A stretch of 64,000 bases of DNA, taken from contig JAOARP010000063.1 of NCBI GenBank assembly GCA_025210525.1, forward strand, positions 1 to 64,000, given 5' to 3'. Below are positions 18,797-27,789 of the stretch, piece after piece. A program made the translations under genes and the position numbers. The DNA comes from Marinisporobacter sp. Lineage in GTDB: Bacteria > Bacillota > Clostridia > Peptostreptococcales > Thermotaleaceae. The notes below the pieces were generated by a model, which worked only from the letters and a program-made list of their open reading frames with translations, searched no databases and was not told the DNA's origin. Position 1 is the first letter of the stretch, and every line of letters starts with the position of its first letter.

Positions 18797-19847
18797 AGCT
18801 TTTTCCTTCCTTTACTTCTGTAGTTTTGTATATTTTTTCTTCTAGTTTAAAAATACACCTAGCAAATATTATTTGTACGAAAATACACCCTATACCAATG
18901 ATTACTCCATTCAATATCATTTCATTGACTTGTTTATTGATAAAATCATTAGACATTACAGCTTGCACTTTATTATCACTATCTACAAATAGATTATCTA
19001 TCTCAGGTAATTGACTACTAATCTGCTCTAACCATCCATTCAAATCATGAATTTCGTCAATTCTAACACCTTTGTTGATTATTTCATTGATGTCATTTTG
19101 TATAATAGAACAAATCCAATCACCTATTTCCTCAAAGGAATACATTAAAGCTTTTGATGTATCTATTAAAATATAACTATTAAATAAAACCATCATCCCT
19201 ATTGTCATTAAAATCAACATATATACAAAATGTTTTCTATTTCTTCTAATAGTAAAGTCAAAATTTATTCTACTTAATAGTAGTATCACTAAACTAATAC
19301 TAGCAAAAGTAAATAAATAAAATTGAATTCCTAATTCGTTTAAATGAACTCTTATATCATCCTCAATCACTTTTTTCTCAATATTGATAATCATATTGGC
19401 TATAATTTTTTTATTTTTTTCTTTAATAGGAATGACTAACGTATGATATAGACCTTCATCCCTATCATCCATCCTCTTATTTTTTTTCATAAAAATTTCA
19501 TTTATATTATTATTTTTTCTTTCTTCAAAGGCATCATAAAGCAATTCTCCATCTATACCATAAATCTCAATATCATTAACCCCTGGTAATGATTCCACAA
19601 TCTGATTCATATTATTTTTCATATTATAAAATTTACGAATATCTTTCCCATATTGTAATGCATATTCAATTTGAAGAACTCTTTGCTTACCAACCAAATC
19701 ATGCCCTCTTAATATTGCTTTTGAATAGCTCTCTGCATACATAATTTGATTTGCACCATATAAAGAAGCAAGTCCTAAGGAGATAATGATACATGTCACA
19801 ACAATTGTAAATACTTTTAAGTCCATATAGCTTTTACATTTTTGCAT
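18786..19847 (-). CDS. Membrane sensor protein related to the MFS-fusion N-terminus
   Basis: Protein of 353 aa with helices near the N-terminus, in the middle (two, about 170-220) and near the C-terminus, leaving two extracellular parts. The layout and the segment IEYALQYGKDIRKFYNM match the N-terminal third of the MFS fusion two genes downstream. It has no output domain (no kinase, HAMP or cyclase). The ATG at 19847 is chosen over one at 19856 because AAAGGAG abuts the earlier ATG but is 9 nt from the later one. It overlaps the binding-protein gene and follows the PAAR-like gene by 15 bp. I recognise no named family; a ligand-sensing partner of the neighbours is inferred. Confidence 0.65.
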   Translation of the reverse strand: MQKCKSYMDLKVFTIVVTCIIISLGLASLYGANQIMYAESYSKAILRGHDLVGKQRVLQIEYALQYGKDIRKFYNMKNNMNQIVESLPGVNDIEIYGIDGELLYDAFEERKNNNINEIFMKKNKRMDDRDEGLYHTLVIPIKEKNKKIIANMIINIEKKVIEDDIRVHLNELGIQFYLFTFASISLVILLLSRINFDFTIRRNRKHFVYMLILMTIGMMVLFNSYILIDTSKALMYSFEEIGDWICSIIQNDINEIINKGVRIDEIHDLNGWLEQISSQLPEIDNLFVDSDNKVQAVMSNDFINKQVNEMILNGVIIGIGCIFVQIIFARCIFKLEEKIYKTTEVKEGKSYEK

Positions 19848-19862
19848 AGATCTCATCTCCTT

Positions 19863-20249
19863 TTAAGGTATGTTGATTGTAAATTGTCCTGGACTTGTTA
19901 TTTGTATCATTCCTCCAAAATTACACATTAATTTTGAATTTGCATTTAATGCTGGTTGCCCTCCTATAAGAACTGTGGGGGACCCTGGCATCCAAGGTGC
20001 AGTGATATTTGGTATACATGGCATAGGTGTTAAAACCCCTAAAGCTGCTGTTGTAGCTGCTTGAACCGTTGGATTGGCTAAACTGGTACACATCAAAAAT
20101 GGAAGTATATTCGTCATAGGTTTATTATCCATAATATTTGCTAAGGGCATAGATGTAGTTACTTTATTCTTAGGCAATACCATCAAGGGAGATGGTGCCG
20201 TACCAAAGCTACACATACACATTGCACCATTACATACTGCTAAAGCCAT
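19863..20249 (-). CDS. PAAR-like (DUF4280 type) spike-tip protein
   Basis: Protein of 128 aa resembling the DUF4280/PAAR-like group. It begins ALAVCNGAMCMCSFG and contains a Pro/Gly-rich middle (LTPMPCIPNITAPW, then PTVLIGGQPALNANSKLMC) ending in short beta strands. Cys residues at about 6, 11 and 13 and later positions may bind metal at the tip, as in PAAR proteins (inferred). In contractile systems this protein sharpens the central spike and can carry effectors; it corresponds to Pvc10. The ATG is preceded by AGGAGGGAA. It is encoded away from the other structural genes, in the signalling operon next to the Pvc16-like gene. Confidence 0.85.
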   Translation of the reverse strand: MALAVCNGAMCMCSFGTAPSPLMVLPKNKVTTSMPLANIMDNKPMTNILPFLMCTSLANPTVQAATTAALGVLTPMPCIPNITAPWMPGSPTVLIGGQPALNANSKLMCNFGGMIQITSPGQFTINIP

Positions 20250-20270
20250 AATTCCCTCCTATTGATCCTT

Positions 20271-21002
20271 CTATATTAAATTTAATTGAATTTTTTTCAC
20301 TAGTATATTTTCATTATTTACTAAAAAAACTTCCTCTTTTGTGCAAAGTTTGCTCGGAATGAATCCATTAAAACATCCATTATCATCTATTTTCACTTTG
20401 ATAGTAGGATATAACTTTTCTCCTCGATAATGGTCATATTTAAGTACTTTTTTTAATTGATAAAAATTTTCTTTCGCTAAATCCCTCATCACACTACAAA
20501 ACTCATCATTTTTTCCTCCTGTAATCCAAAACGATTTTCCCACAATCCTTTTATTATTGGAAACAAATAATCTTACTTTATTTTGTCCCTTTACTATTTC
20601 TTCTTGTGCAATTTTAATCATTTGATTACTTTCAAAAGCAAGATAATATTCTATATTTTCATCTTTGGGTATTTCTTCATCAACCTTACCTTGAACCCAA
20701 ATTAAATTTTCCTTATGGGGATAGCTCTCATTTGGATAAAGATATATATAGATTACTTCATCATTAGGAAAATGGTTATTCATCTTTTCATATACAATTT
20801 GTGATAAATAAATAGGCGATGAAATGTGAAGATGAAATAATTCCTCTTCTAGATCCGTAAAGACAATATAACCATCCCTTTTGAATATAGGTTTTATATT
20901 TTTTTCATTTACTGTTAAGTGCAGTAAATTTTTGTTTACATCTTTTCCCGTAACAAAATCTATAATCCTTAGAACCTTTGAGACTTTTCTATTGATCGTC
21001 AT
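20271..21002 (-). CDS. Unknown eCIS-linked protein with beta-sandwich-like N-terminus
   Basis: Protein of 243 aa that I do not recognise. It lacks a signal peptide and membrane segments. The first 70 residues (RIIDFVTGKDV ... KRDGYIVFTDLEEE) have the strand pattern of a carboxypeptidase-regulatory or Ig-like sandwich, and the C-terminal 40 residues again look like short strands (TIKVKIDDNGCFNGF). Its start overlaps the stop of the Pvc16-like gene by one base (TAATG), so the two are probably coupled, and AAAGGGGA lies upstream. This suggests an accessory of the tail terminator or tip, but the role is inferred from position only. Confidence 0.5.
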   Translation of the reverse strand: MTINRKVSKVLRIIDFVTGKDVNKNLLHLTVNEKNIKPIFKRDGYIVFTDLEEELFHLHISSPIYLSQIVYEKMNNHFPNDEVIYIYLYPNESYPHKENLIWVQGKVDEEIPKDENIEYYLAFESNQMIKIAQEEIVKGQNKVRLFVSNNKRIVGKSFWITGGKNDEFCSVMRDLAKENFYQLKKVLKYDHYRGEKLYPTIKVKIDDNGCFNGFIPSKLCTKEEVFLVNNENILVKKIQLNLI

Positions 21003-21586
21003 TATTTGAAATCCCCTTTTTGATTCAATTGAACTCTTACATCAGTAACACGTTTTACATTTCTAGTCCTTGTAGAATTCAATAGTACAGGCTCTACCAT
21101 GTAGCTCAGTGACAACTTATAGGGTTTATTTGGATATGCCCAAATTCTTTGTAGCTCATCATATGACATCTGATTAAAGGCTATTCGAATCCCTTCTTCT
21201 TGTTCCTTTAAAGAACCTTGTAGTAAATTAGATTCTATCACTGAATGGTCATATAAGCATTGCATTACACGTCCTAGGATTCTACCCTCATCTTCGCTTT
21301 TTGCACTCCCTTTTCCTTTAGAATGTGCCGTAATCAAGTAGTGCAGCTTCAAAGATAAGGGAGGATATCTCATGCGATTTTTATTTTCGATCATCATATC
21401 ATTTTGTCTATAGTTACCATTTTCTTCAATATGATATAAATGTACTGTCAACTGGAAATCTTCTGGTTCATTGGGACTACATAAACCAACTTTTTCTGGC
21501 TTATCAATTGGTTCAGGTGTTAATTCTCTTTTAAGCAACTCAACTATTGAATTTCCCACATCCATTACCACGGAATAACTAACCAC
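21002..21586 (-). CDS. Pvc16/Afp16-like tail terminator (DUF4255)
   Basis: Protein of 194 aa of the Pvc16 N-terminal (formerly DUF4255) family. Typical features are a helix-rich start with a short-loop motif (VMDVGNSIVELLKREL), a central strand QLTVHLYHIEENGNYRQND, then PPLSLKLHYLITAHS, and the end segment AYPNKPYKLSLSYMVEPV. In PVC and Afp this protein caps the tube and sheath at the distal end and stops polymerisation. The start is GTG, chosen because AGGAGGGG lies 6 nt upstream. It precedes the unknown protein and the PAAR-like gene in the signalling operon, on a different transcript from sheath and tube. Confidence 0.88.
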   Translation of the reverse strand: MVSYSVVMDVGNSIVELLKRELTPEPIDKPEKVGLCSPNEPEDFQLTVHLYHIEENGNYRQNDMMIENKNRMRYPPLSLKLHYLITAHSKGKGSAKSEDEGRILGRVMQCLYDHSVIESNLLQGSLKEQEEGIRIAFNQMSYDELQRIWAYPNKPYKLSLSYMVEPVLLNSTRTRNVKRVTDVRVQLNQKGDFK

Positions 21587-21634
21587 CTCAATCCCCTCCT
21601 ATCCCTATTTAATCAATTTACTACCTTGATTCCT

Positions 21635-23353
21635 TTATTCAATTTTTCTGTAATTCATAAACTCTCCACCATTACTAAATCCATCAATAAGAGCACTCCC
21701 TACTCGTTTTTCTCCTTCATAAAAATCAACATATATATATCCTGTTGCAAACTCCTTTAAAATAGATGGCTTTCTTAAAAAGGATGCATCAATAGCTACA
21801 ATTGAACTTAAATTTACATTTTCATAAGTTCTTAAACTATAACCCGTGATCTTTGTATGCTCTGGTAGCTTTAAAATAGAAAATTTCATTTGCCCTGTAT
21901 CAAACTTTTGCTTTATGTTCCACCCATTTATGTTATCTCTTTTTGAATTTTCTTTTGCTTCTTTTTTATTAATGCTAAATTCCTCTCCTAATGCTAACCC
22001 TTCACTACTAATTTTTTCATTCCAAATATAATCTTCAAGCCATCCTCCAGAGTCATAGGATAAATTAAAAAGTAATCTATTTATATCAATCATTGCTTTT
22101 AGTAGCTTTTGATAGATATCCTCTTTTATTTCCTGCGCCTCTATTAATTGATCATATTGAATAATTCCTTTTTTCATATCTAACAAATAATTATCATATT
22201 TAAGTCTTGCTTTTTCATAATCTCCCTTTAGCTGTTCAAGGGTTTTTATATTTTTTTTAATATTTAATAGACTAGCTTCTATTCTTTCTTTTACTTCTGA
22301 TTTACGTTTATCATATTCATTAGATAATTTTTCTTTTTCAACTAACGCAAGTGAAATAGAGTATTTTTCATTATTAAAATGCCAATAATCTTTTAACTCA
22401 CCTGTATAACCTTCATCTAACGGAAGAATAAAATGATTGATTGGAATAAAACGATATAGTTTCTTATTTGGTAATTCACTTTTATATAACGTATCATAAG
22501 CATCAACAATCTTAGATAATTCCTTATTTCCTGCTTCAATACATTTATGAATCTCTTTAAATATATTTCCTTGTTGCTGCTTTTCGTCTTTGAGCAGTGT
22601 TGCAATTTCAACTTCATTTTCATATTTTTTTAATAAAGTGAAATAAAGATTTTCATCATTTAAATAAACTTGTTCAAGAAGGTCATCTTCAGAAATTTCC
22701 TTCAAATCTATTGTTGTAAGCTCTAAAACCAAAGATTTATCCTTGCTAATTTCTTCCCCTATTAATGTATTCAAGCTGCTAAGGGCTCTTTCGTCATCTA
22801 ATAAAGCATTTTCTAAAGTTTCTTTAATCTTCTTGATTTTGTCTTCTTCTAAAAGAAATATATCTCCCGATATTTGCCCTGTCTTAAATTTTATTTTTAA
22901 TTCCTCAAGTTTTTTTTCAGCTTGTTCATTTCTTTCAGTAAGCATTTTTACAAGGTTCTCTTGGTATGCTGCTTCTAAATATTTTATCCTGATTTCCTTT
23001 GTCATCCATCCTTTTGATGTATCAACATTTTTCCGAATATCTTCTGCCTCATTGCGAATCTTGTTTAAATCCAATAGATTTTTTATGAGCTCTTCATTTT
23101 TTAGTATATTAATGGGTTTGTTCAAATCTCTCATCTTCATAATTTTTTCATTTAGTTGTTTCTCTTCAATTTCTTTTTCTAAGAGTAGCAGCTCTTCTCC
23201 TTTTATTTCTTTGCTATTTTTTATACCTATATCTATCAGCTCTTGAAGCTTTACATTTTTTTCATCTTCTGCATAGCTTATGTTGATCAAGGAATTAAAC
23301 CCCATCCATATACCTAAAAATATAAAGAGTATCATCTTCATGCTCTGTTTCAT
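21635..23353 (-). CDS. Secreted TolC-like coiled-coil protein
   Basis: Protein of 572 aa with a Sec signal peptide (hydrophobic about 7-24, cut near SYA). Residues about 30-430 are long charged helices with the heptad spacing and turn pattern of outer-membrane-factor (TolC) proteins: LQELIDIGIKNSKEI at the start, then AAYQENLVKMLTERNEQAEKKL and LKIKFKTGQISGDIFLLEEDK. A C-terminal part (about 460-572) is beta-rich. The ATG overlaps the MORN gene stop (ATGA), with GGAGG 10 nt upstream. If the host has one membrane, it cannot be an outer-membrane channel and may form a wall-spanning or anchoring coiled coil for the injection machine (inferred). Confidence 0.6.
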   Translation of the reverse strand: MKQSMKMILFIFLGIWMGFNSLINISYAEDEKNVKLQELIDIGIKNSKEIKGEELLLLEKEIEEKQLNEKIMKMRDLNKPINILKNEELIKNLLDLNKIRNEAEDIRKNVDTSKGWMTKEIRIKYLEAAYQENLVKMLTERNEQAEKKLEELKIKFKTGQISGDIFLLEEDKIKKIKETLENALLDDERALSSLNTLIGEEISKDKSLVLELTTIDLKEISEDDLLEQVYLNDENLYFTLLKKYENEVEIATLLKDEKQQQGNIFKEIHKCIEAGNKELSKIVDAYDTLYKSELPNKKLYRFIPINHFILPLDEGYTGELKDYWHFNNEKYSISLALVEKEKLSNEYDKRKSEVKERIEASLLNIKKNIKTLEQLKGDYEKARLKYDNYLLDMKKGIIQYDQLIEAQEIKEDIYQKLLKAMIDINRLLFNLSYDSGGWLEDYIWNEKISSEGLALGEEFSINKKEAKENSKRDNINGWNIKQKFDTGQMKFSILKLPEHTKITGYSLRTYENVNLSSIVAIDASFLRKPSILKEFATGYIYVDFYEGEKRVGSALIDGFSNGGEFMNYRKIE

Positions 23354-24870
23354 TCCTTAGAAACCTCCTCAATACGCACAAACACTAATGTTTTCTTATC
23401 TCTTTCAAAGAAATATTCGTATAAAGCTTCATCTTCATAGGATAATACTAAAAACTCTTCATCTTTTATATTATCAAAGTAATTTACAATATTCCTTGTA
23501 TCCATTCCAATTCTTACAATTTCACTACTTGTAGGTTCCCCTTCTAATGCAATCAACTCATCCTTACTAATCTTTTCTATACGGTCTAGTGCCTTACATT
23601 CATTTTTTTGTGGGAAAATGTAAATTTTTTGTACCTTAGCAGGATAATCAAAATCAGCATAATTCATTAAAAATGCATGCTGAAAAGAATTATTTATAAA
23701 AAAGAAGTTTTCATCAAACATTAAATATTCTACTTCTTCCTTATATCGTTCCAATAAATAAGTAGTTTCTTTTGATAAAGCATTTTCAACAGGAATTTTG
23801 TTATTTACTAAATTCCCTTCATATATTACATTGCTATCCTTTGAATATATAATCCCATTACCTTGCATTTTGTCTTCATAAAATTCACCTTCATAAAACT
23901 TTATTCCTTTATAATAATAAATTCCTTGACCATGCTTTAATCCATTTGTAAACATACCTTCATACAACAAATCTTCATCACAAAGTTTTCCTTCTCCTTC
24001 AAATGCTCCACTTTTAAAATTTCCTTTATAGCTGATTTTGCCTTTCTCATTATATAAAGTTCCATCCCCCTCATATTTTCCATTGGCAAAATTCCCTTCA
24101 TACTTTGTTTTACCATTTTTATAATAGTGAATGCCACTACCTTCCATAGCTCCAGCTGAAAAAGAACCTTTGAAAGCAATATTCCCATTCCCATAATATA
24201 AAGTTCCTTCTCCTTCATAATTGGAAGCTGAAAAACCTCCTTTGTAAACAACGCCCCTATGAGTAGTGTTATATTCTATTCCATTCCCTTCTTTAAATCC
24301 ATTTGCAAATACGCCCTCATAAATAAGGTCTCCTTTTTCATTATACATTTTTCCATTTCCTTCAAATACGTTATTTGCAAACATTCCGTCGTAATATACT
24401 ACACCATTTTCATAGTAAGCTTTACCCTTCTCAATTTTGGCTCCTTCCTCAAGCCTTCCTTGAAAAACAACGCGCCCATTCTCTCTATTGTAAAGATTTA
24501 CCTTACCTGAATAGGTTTCAACCTTTTCTTGATCCGTAAATACATCAACGGTAAGATATTTTCGTTCAATCCACTCTTTACCATATAAAAAGTAGAACAA
24601 CACCCCTCCAATAATGATGATCGGAACAATAAGGAATAATGATTTTGCTACATAGTTATACTTAAATTCAAAATAATCCTCCATACTATTTGGTTTGATT
24701 TTTATTTTACTTTGAATCTTTTCTTTTAGCTTCATGATCATTTTTCTAGCATGAACTCTCATATGTAGTTGTTTTCTTATTGTCCTATAAAAGCGCCTAA
24801 AAGGTAACAATATACTACTCTTTATTAATCTAAAAACATAAATAAAAAAATCATAAATTTTCATAATCAT
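23350..24870 (-). CDS. Membrane-anchored MORN-repeat protein
   Basis: Protein of about 506 aa. A basic cytoplasmic N-terminus (about 1-75) is followed by one membrane helix (about 80-98) and a region of about ten MORN repeats (roughly 115-350). The units have the form YEGxFxNGxxEGxGxxYxxxG, for example YEGNFANGKYEGDGTLY. A C-terminal domain of about 150 residues is not recognised. MORN arrays make elongated beta structures used as scaffolds and for membrane or protein contacts. The ATG at 24870 is preferred over a GTG at 24882 on ribosome-binding-site spacing, with some doubt. It lies between the cyclase-like and TolC-like genes, whose products are also membrane-associated or exported. Confidence 0.85.
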   Translation of the reverse strand: MIMKIYDFFIYVFRLIKSSILLPFRRFYRTIRKQLHMRVHARKMIMKLKEKIQSKIKIKPNSMEDYFEFKYNYVAKSLFLIVPIIIIGGVLFYFLYGKEWIERKYLTVDVFTDQEKVETYSGKVNLYNRENGRVVFQGRLEEGAKIEKGKAYYENGVVYYDGMFANNVFEGNGKMYNEKGDLIYEGVFANGFKEGNGIEYNTTHRGVVYKGGFSASNYEGEGTLYYGNGNIAFKGSFSAGAMEGSGIHYYKNGKTKYEGNFANGKYEGDGTLYNEKGKISYKGNFKSGAFEGEGKLCDEDLLYEGMFTNGLKHGQGIYYYKGIKFYEGEFYEDKMQGNGIIYSKDSNVIYEGNLVNNKIPVENALSKETTYLLERYKEEVEYLMFDENFFFINNSFQHAFLMNYADFDYPAKVQKIYIFPQKNECKALDRIEKISKDELIALEGEPTSSEIVRIGMDTRNIVNYFDNIKDEEFLVLSYEDEALYEYFFERDKKTLVFVRIEEVSKE

Positions 24871-24878
24871 AATTAAGA

Positions 24879-27605
24879 TCACTCCACATACTCATATTCA
24901 TGAACAAGGGTAACTTTATCTTGATCATCTTTTTTATATTTTCCTTCTGATAAATCTAGATATTTTCTTGCAACGCCATCTTCTGGGAATGATCTTAAAA
25001 TTTCTATGAATGAAGATTTCGCTTTATGATAATCCCCCATTTCGTATTGTTCAATTCCCATATGAAGTAATTCCTTATACTTCTCTTTTTTATTTCTAAT
25101 TACATATGTGTCCCCTTCGTAAAAATCATATAATGTTAAAGTCATATTTCCATCTTTAAATTTACCAATAGATCTCTTCTTAAATAAAGATACTGGCAAA
25201 TTACGGGCAATTTCTTCTGTAGCAATAACCGATACATCTATCTCATCAGCATAATTTTCCAATCTCATGGAAGTATGGATTGCTTGTGATACAGCTGCAC
25301 TCGCAAGTCTTGTACCATCTCCTATTACACCAAACATAACTGTTCCAAAGTGAACAGACACACCTATATTTACTTTTTTCAAGCCATCTCTTTCTCTTTC
25401 AATATTCCATGCTGCAAGCTTTTCCTGAATTCTTAAGGCAGCATTCATTGCATTTTCAGGAGAATCAGGAAATATAGCTGTAAATCTAGTATCCATAAAA
25501 CGATCTATAATCCCATTAAAGCTTTCTACTATAAGAGAAAAACGTTCATAAATTCCATTTATGAATTCAAAAACATCCTCTGATGACATGCCCTTTGTTA
25601 ATTCAAAAAATGATCTTATGTTAAAATTGATAACTGCCATTTCCTCTTTTACATGATCACTTTTTTGAACCTCTTGAATGCTGTTAACCCCTAACATTTT
25701 AATCAATCTTTCTGGAATAAAACGATAATAGGATTCATTTAATTTGCCTAGCATTTTTATGTAATTTTGAATATAACCTGCCATATCATTAAATCTTTTA
25801 GATAATTGTTCAATCTCATCTCCTGACCTAACAATCACACGTACATCAAAATGACCTGCTGCAATTTGGTCAACACCTCTACTCAGCTTCCTTATAGACA
25901 ATAAAGAAGTAATTAAAGTAATCATAATAATTAGCAACATAATCCCTGCAATAATGATAATAGCAAAAGTAAAGGTTAATTTTAAGGTGTTATATCTCTC
26001 ATTAAAATCCTTCATAGAGAGTCCTATCTCAAATGCCATCTTTTTTCCATTGTTAAAGATAGGCATCATCATATACATCCATTCTCCATCATCTCTTAAG
26101 TCTTTATCAAAAATAGGCTTGCTACTGTCTATGGCCTTTAATATATCTACTTTCTTTAACCTTGAATAAGTTGTCTTTTCTATAGGAAATCCAACAACTT
26201 GATTGTTTGAAGAAAAAATAAATGATCCATTGTTTTCTTCAATATTATATAAATTGTAATAAATTTCTTTAGTATATTTATTTTCTTTGTAGGTAACAGG
26301 TTCCTTTATCAAAGCTTTCATCTTCTCGTACACCTTTTGATCTGTATTAGAAGGAACACTTAAAACCCTTAAATCATTTTCCTTTATTTCATTTTGTATA
26401 ATTCTACTAGCACTTAAAAGGTGTGATTTATATTCATTATATAAAATTTCTTCAAGTAGCCATTTTGAAACAGAAGAGGTCATAAATACAAATATTACTA
26501 ATACCGCTGTTAATAAGCCTAGACATTGCTTTAAAATAATAGACATGCGCATATTCATTATTTTACAATAAAAATCCCAAAGTAATAATGTAATAAGCAG
26601 TACAAAAATGCAAATTTCTACAATGATAAACAAAGCTTTATCATTATCTTTTTTTCCTTCTAATTCATCAATAACAGATACAAAGGAAAATCCTCCATTA
26701 ATAAGTTTATATTGGTCCCCTTCATCAGCTAATGCAGTCAATCTTCCTTCTGGACTTGAGAAAATCATTTTTGTATCTGCTAAGGTTATATTTTTATTTA
26801 AATTTTTTCCACTATCTATTAGCAACTGCTTTGAGCCATTGTTTAGCACCTTAAAAAACTTATGCTTATATAAATCATAAAAATAGGCACTCTCTTCCCC
26901 TGCAAAGCTCAAACCTCCAACAATAGCTTCTTCTCCATCCTGAGGATATATTTTCCTTGTATTTCCATTTTTAGCACCTACATATAATCTTCCTTGAAAA
27001 TCAGTAAACATTATATTTCCATTCGGTAGTGCTAATACATCTTTTAATGCTGTTGGAGATTGAATTTGATAATCATATGTCAATGTAATCTCTTGACTCT
27101 GATCTAAGGATGCTTTAAATAAAACTACATGATGCGCTCCAAACCATCCTCCATATAAGTAGCTATTATCCTCTGAAAAACTGGTAAACTTTAAGGATTC
27201 ATTATTTTTTTTCCTTAAAATCAATGACTCATTATACAAGGAGCTATCGAATTTTTTAACTACCATATATTTATTTAATGCACTATATTCTTCATAAAAT
27301 ACATACACATCATCATCTCTGTCAATATATATATCTTTAATATTCGTTTTATAGCTTGTATCTGGTAAACCTATTTCTATTCGCTTGATTACCTTCCCAG
27401 CTCTATCTACCTTCAAAATTTCTTCTTCTTTTCCATTATATATAACTAAATACATATCTCCCTTATCATTTGTTTTTAATATTTGGGCTTGTTCTAATTC
27501 TGAAACTTCATCATGATTTATTTTTACTATTTGTTCTTTCATAAATGACCACGCTAATGTGCTCATTATAAACAATATAATCAAAAAGCTAGTAACTTTT
27601 TTCAT
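24879..27605 (-). CDS. Membrane protein with HAMP and degenerate class III cyclase domain
   Basis: Protein of 908 aa. Order: helix 5-22; extracellular propeller-like region (about 40-310) with repeated strand motifs; helices at about 323-347 and 357-380; second extracellular part (about 381-540); helix about 543-568; HAMP (about 570-620); cyclase homology domain (about 650-830); TPR-like helices at the end (about 840-890). The cyclase domain keeps the fold (FNIRSF, IFPD, IGVSVHFGTVMFGVIG, RLENYA) but the two metal-binding Asp positions read Asn662 and Thr706 and the transition-state Asn reads His777. Enzyme activity is therefore doubtful; signal transmission without cAMP synthesis is more likely (inferred). 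It is first in its operon, with GAGGTG before the ATG. Confidence 0.85.
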   Translation of the reverse strand: MKKVTSFLIILFIMSTLAWSFMKEQIVKINHDEVSELEQAQILKTNDKGDMYLVIYNGKEEEILKVDRAGKVIKRIEIGLPDTSYKTNIKDIYIDRDDDVYVFYEEYSALNKYMVVKKFDSSLYNESLILRKKNNESLKFTSFSEDNSYLYGGWFGAHHVVLFKASLDQSQEITLTYDYQIQSPTALKDVLALPNGNIMFTDFQGRLYVGAKNGNTRKIYPQDGEEAIVGGLSFAGEESAYFYDLYKHKFFKVLNNGSKQLLIDSGKNLNKNITLADTKMIFSSPEGRLTALADEGDQYKLINGGFSFVSVIDELEGKKDNDKALFIIVEICIFVLLITLLLWDFYCKIMNMRMSIILKQCLGLLTAVLVIFVFMTSSVSKWLLEEILYNEYKSHLLSASRIIQNEIKENDLRVLSVPSNTDQKVYEKMKALIKEPVTYKENKYTKEIYYNLYNIEENNGSFIFSSNNQVVGFPIEKTTYSRLKKVDILKAIDSSKPIFDKDLRDDGEWMYMMMPIFNNGKKMAFEIGLSMKDFNERYNTLKLTFTFAIIIIAGIMLLIIMITLITSLLSIRKLSRGVDQIAAGHFDVRVIVRSGDEIEQLSKRFNDMAGYIQNYIKMLGKLNESYYRFIPERLIKMLGVNSIQEVQKSDHVKEEMAVINFNIRSFFELTKGMSSEDVFEFINGIYERFSLIVESFNGIIDRFMDTRFTAIFPDSPENAMNAALRIQEKLAAWNIERERDGLKKVNIGVSVHFGTVMFGVIGDGTRLASAAVSQAIHTSMRLENYADEIDVSVIATEEIARNLPVSLFKKRSIGKFKDGNMTLTLYDFYEGDTYVIRNKKEKYKELLHMGIEQYEMGDYHKAKSSFIEILRSFPEDGVARKYLDLSEGKYKKDDQDKVTLVHEYEYVE

Positions 27606-27789
27606 AATTCACCTCTTCTTTGTATAAAACCTATAATAAGGATAAATATATGTTTATTTTAAAACCCTAATATCTATATTGAATAACTTCTAATTTTCTA
27701 TTTTTTCAGTTTAATATATATTATAATAAATATATTAAGACTTTTATTGTATATAATTTCTATTAACCACCCCATAAGGAGGTATTAAA

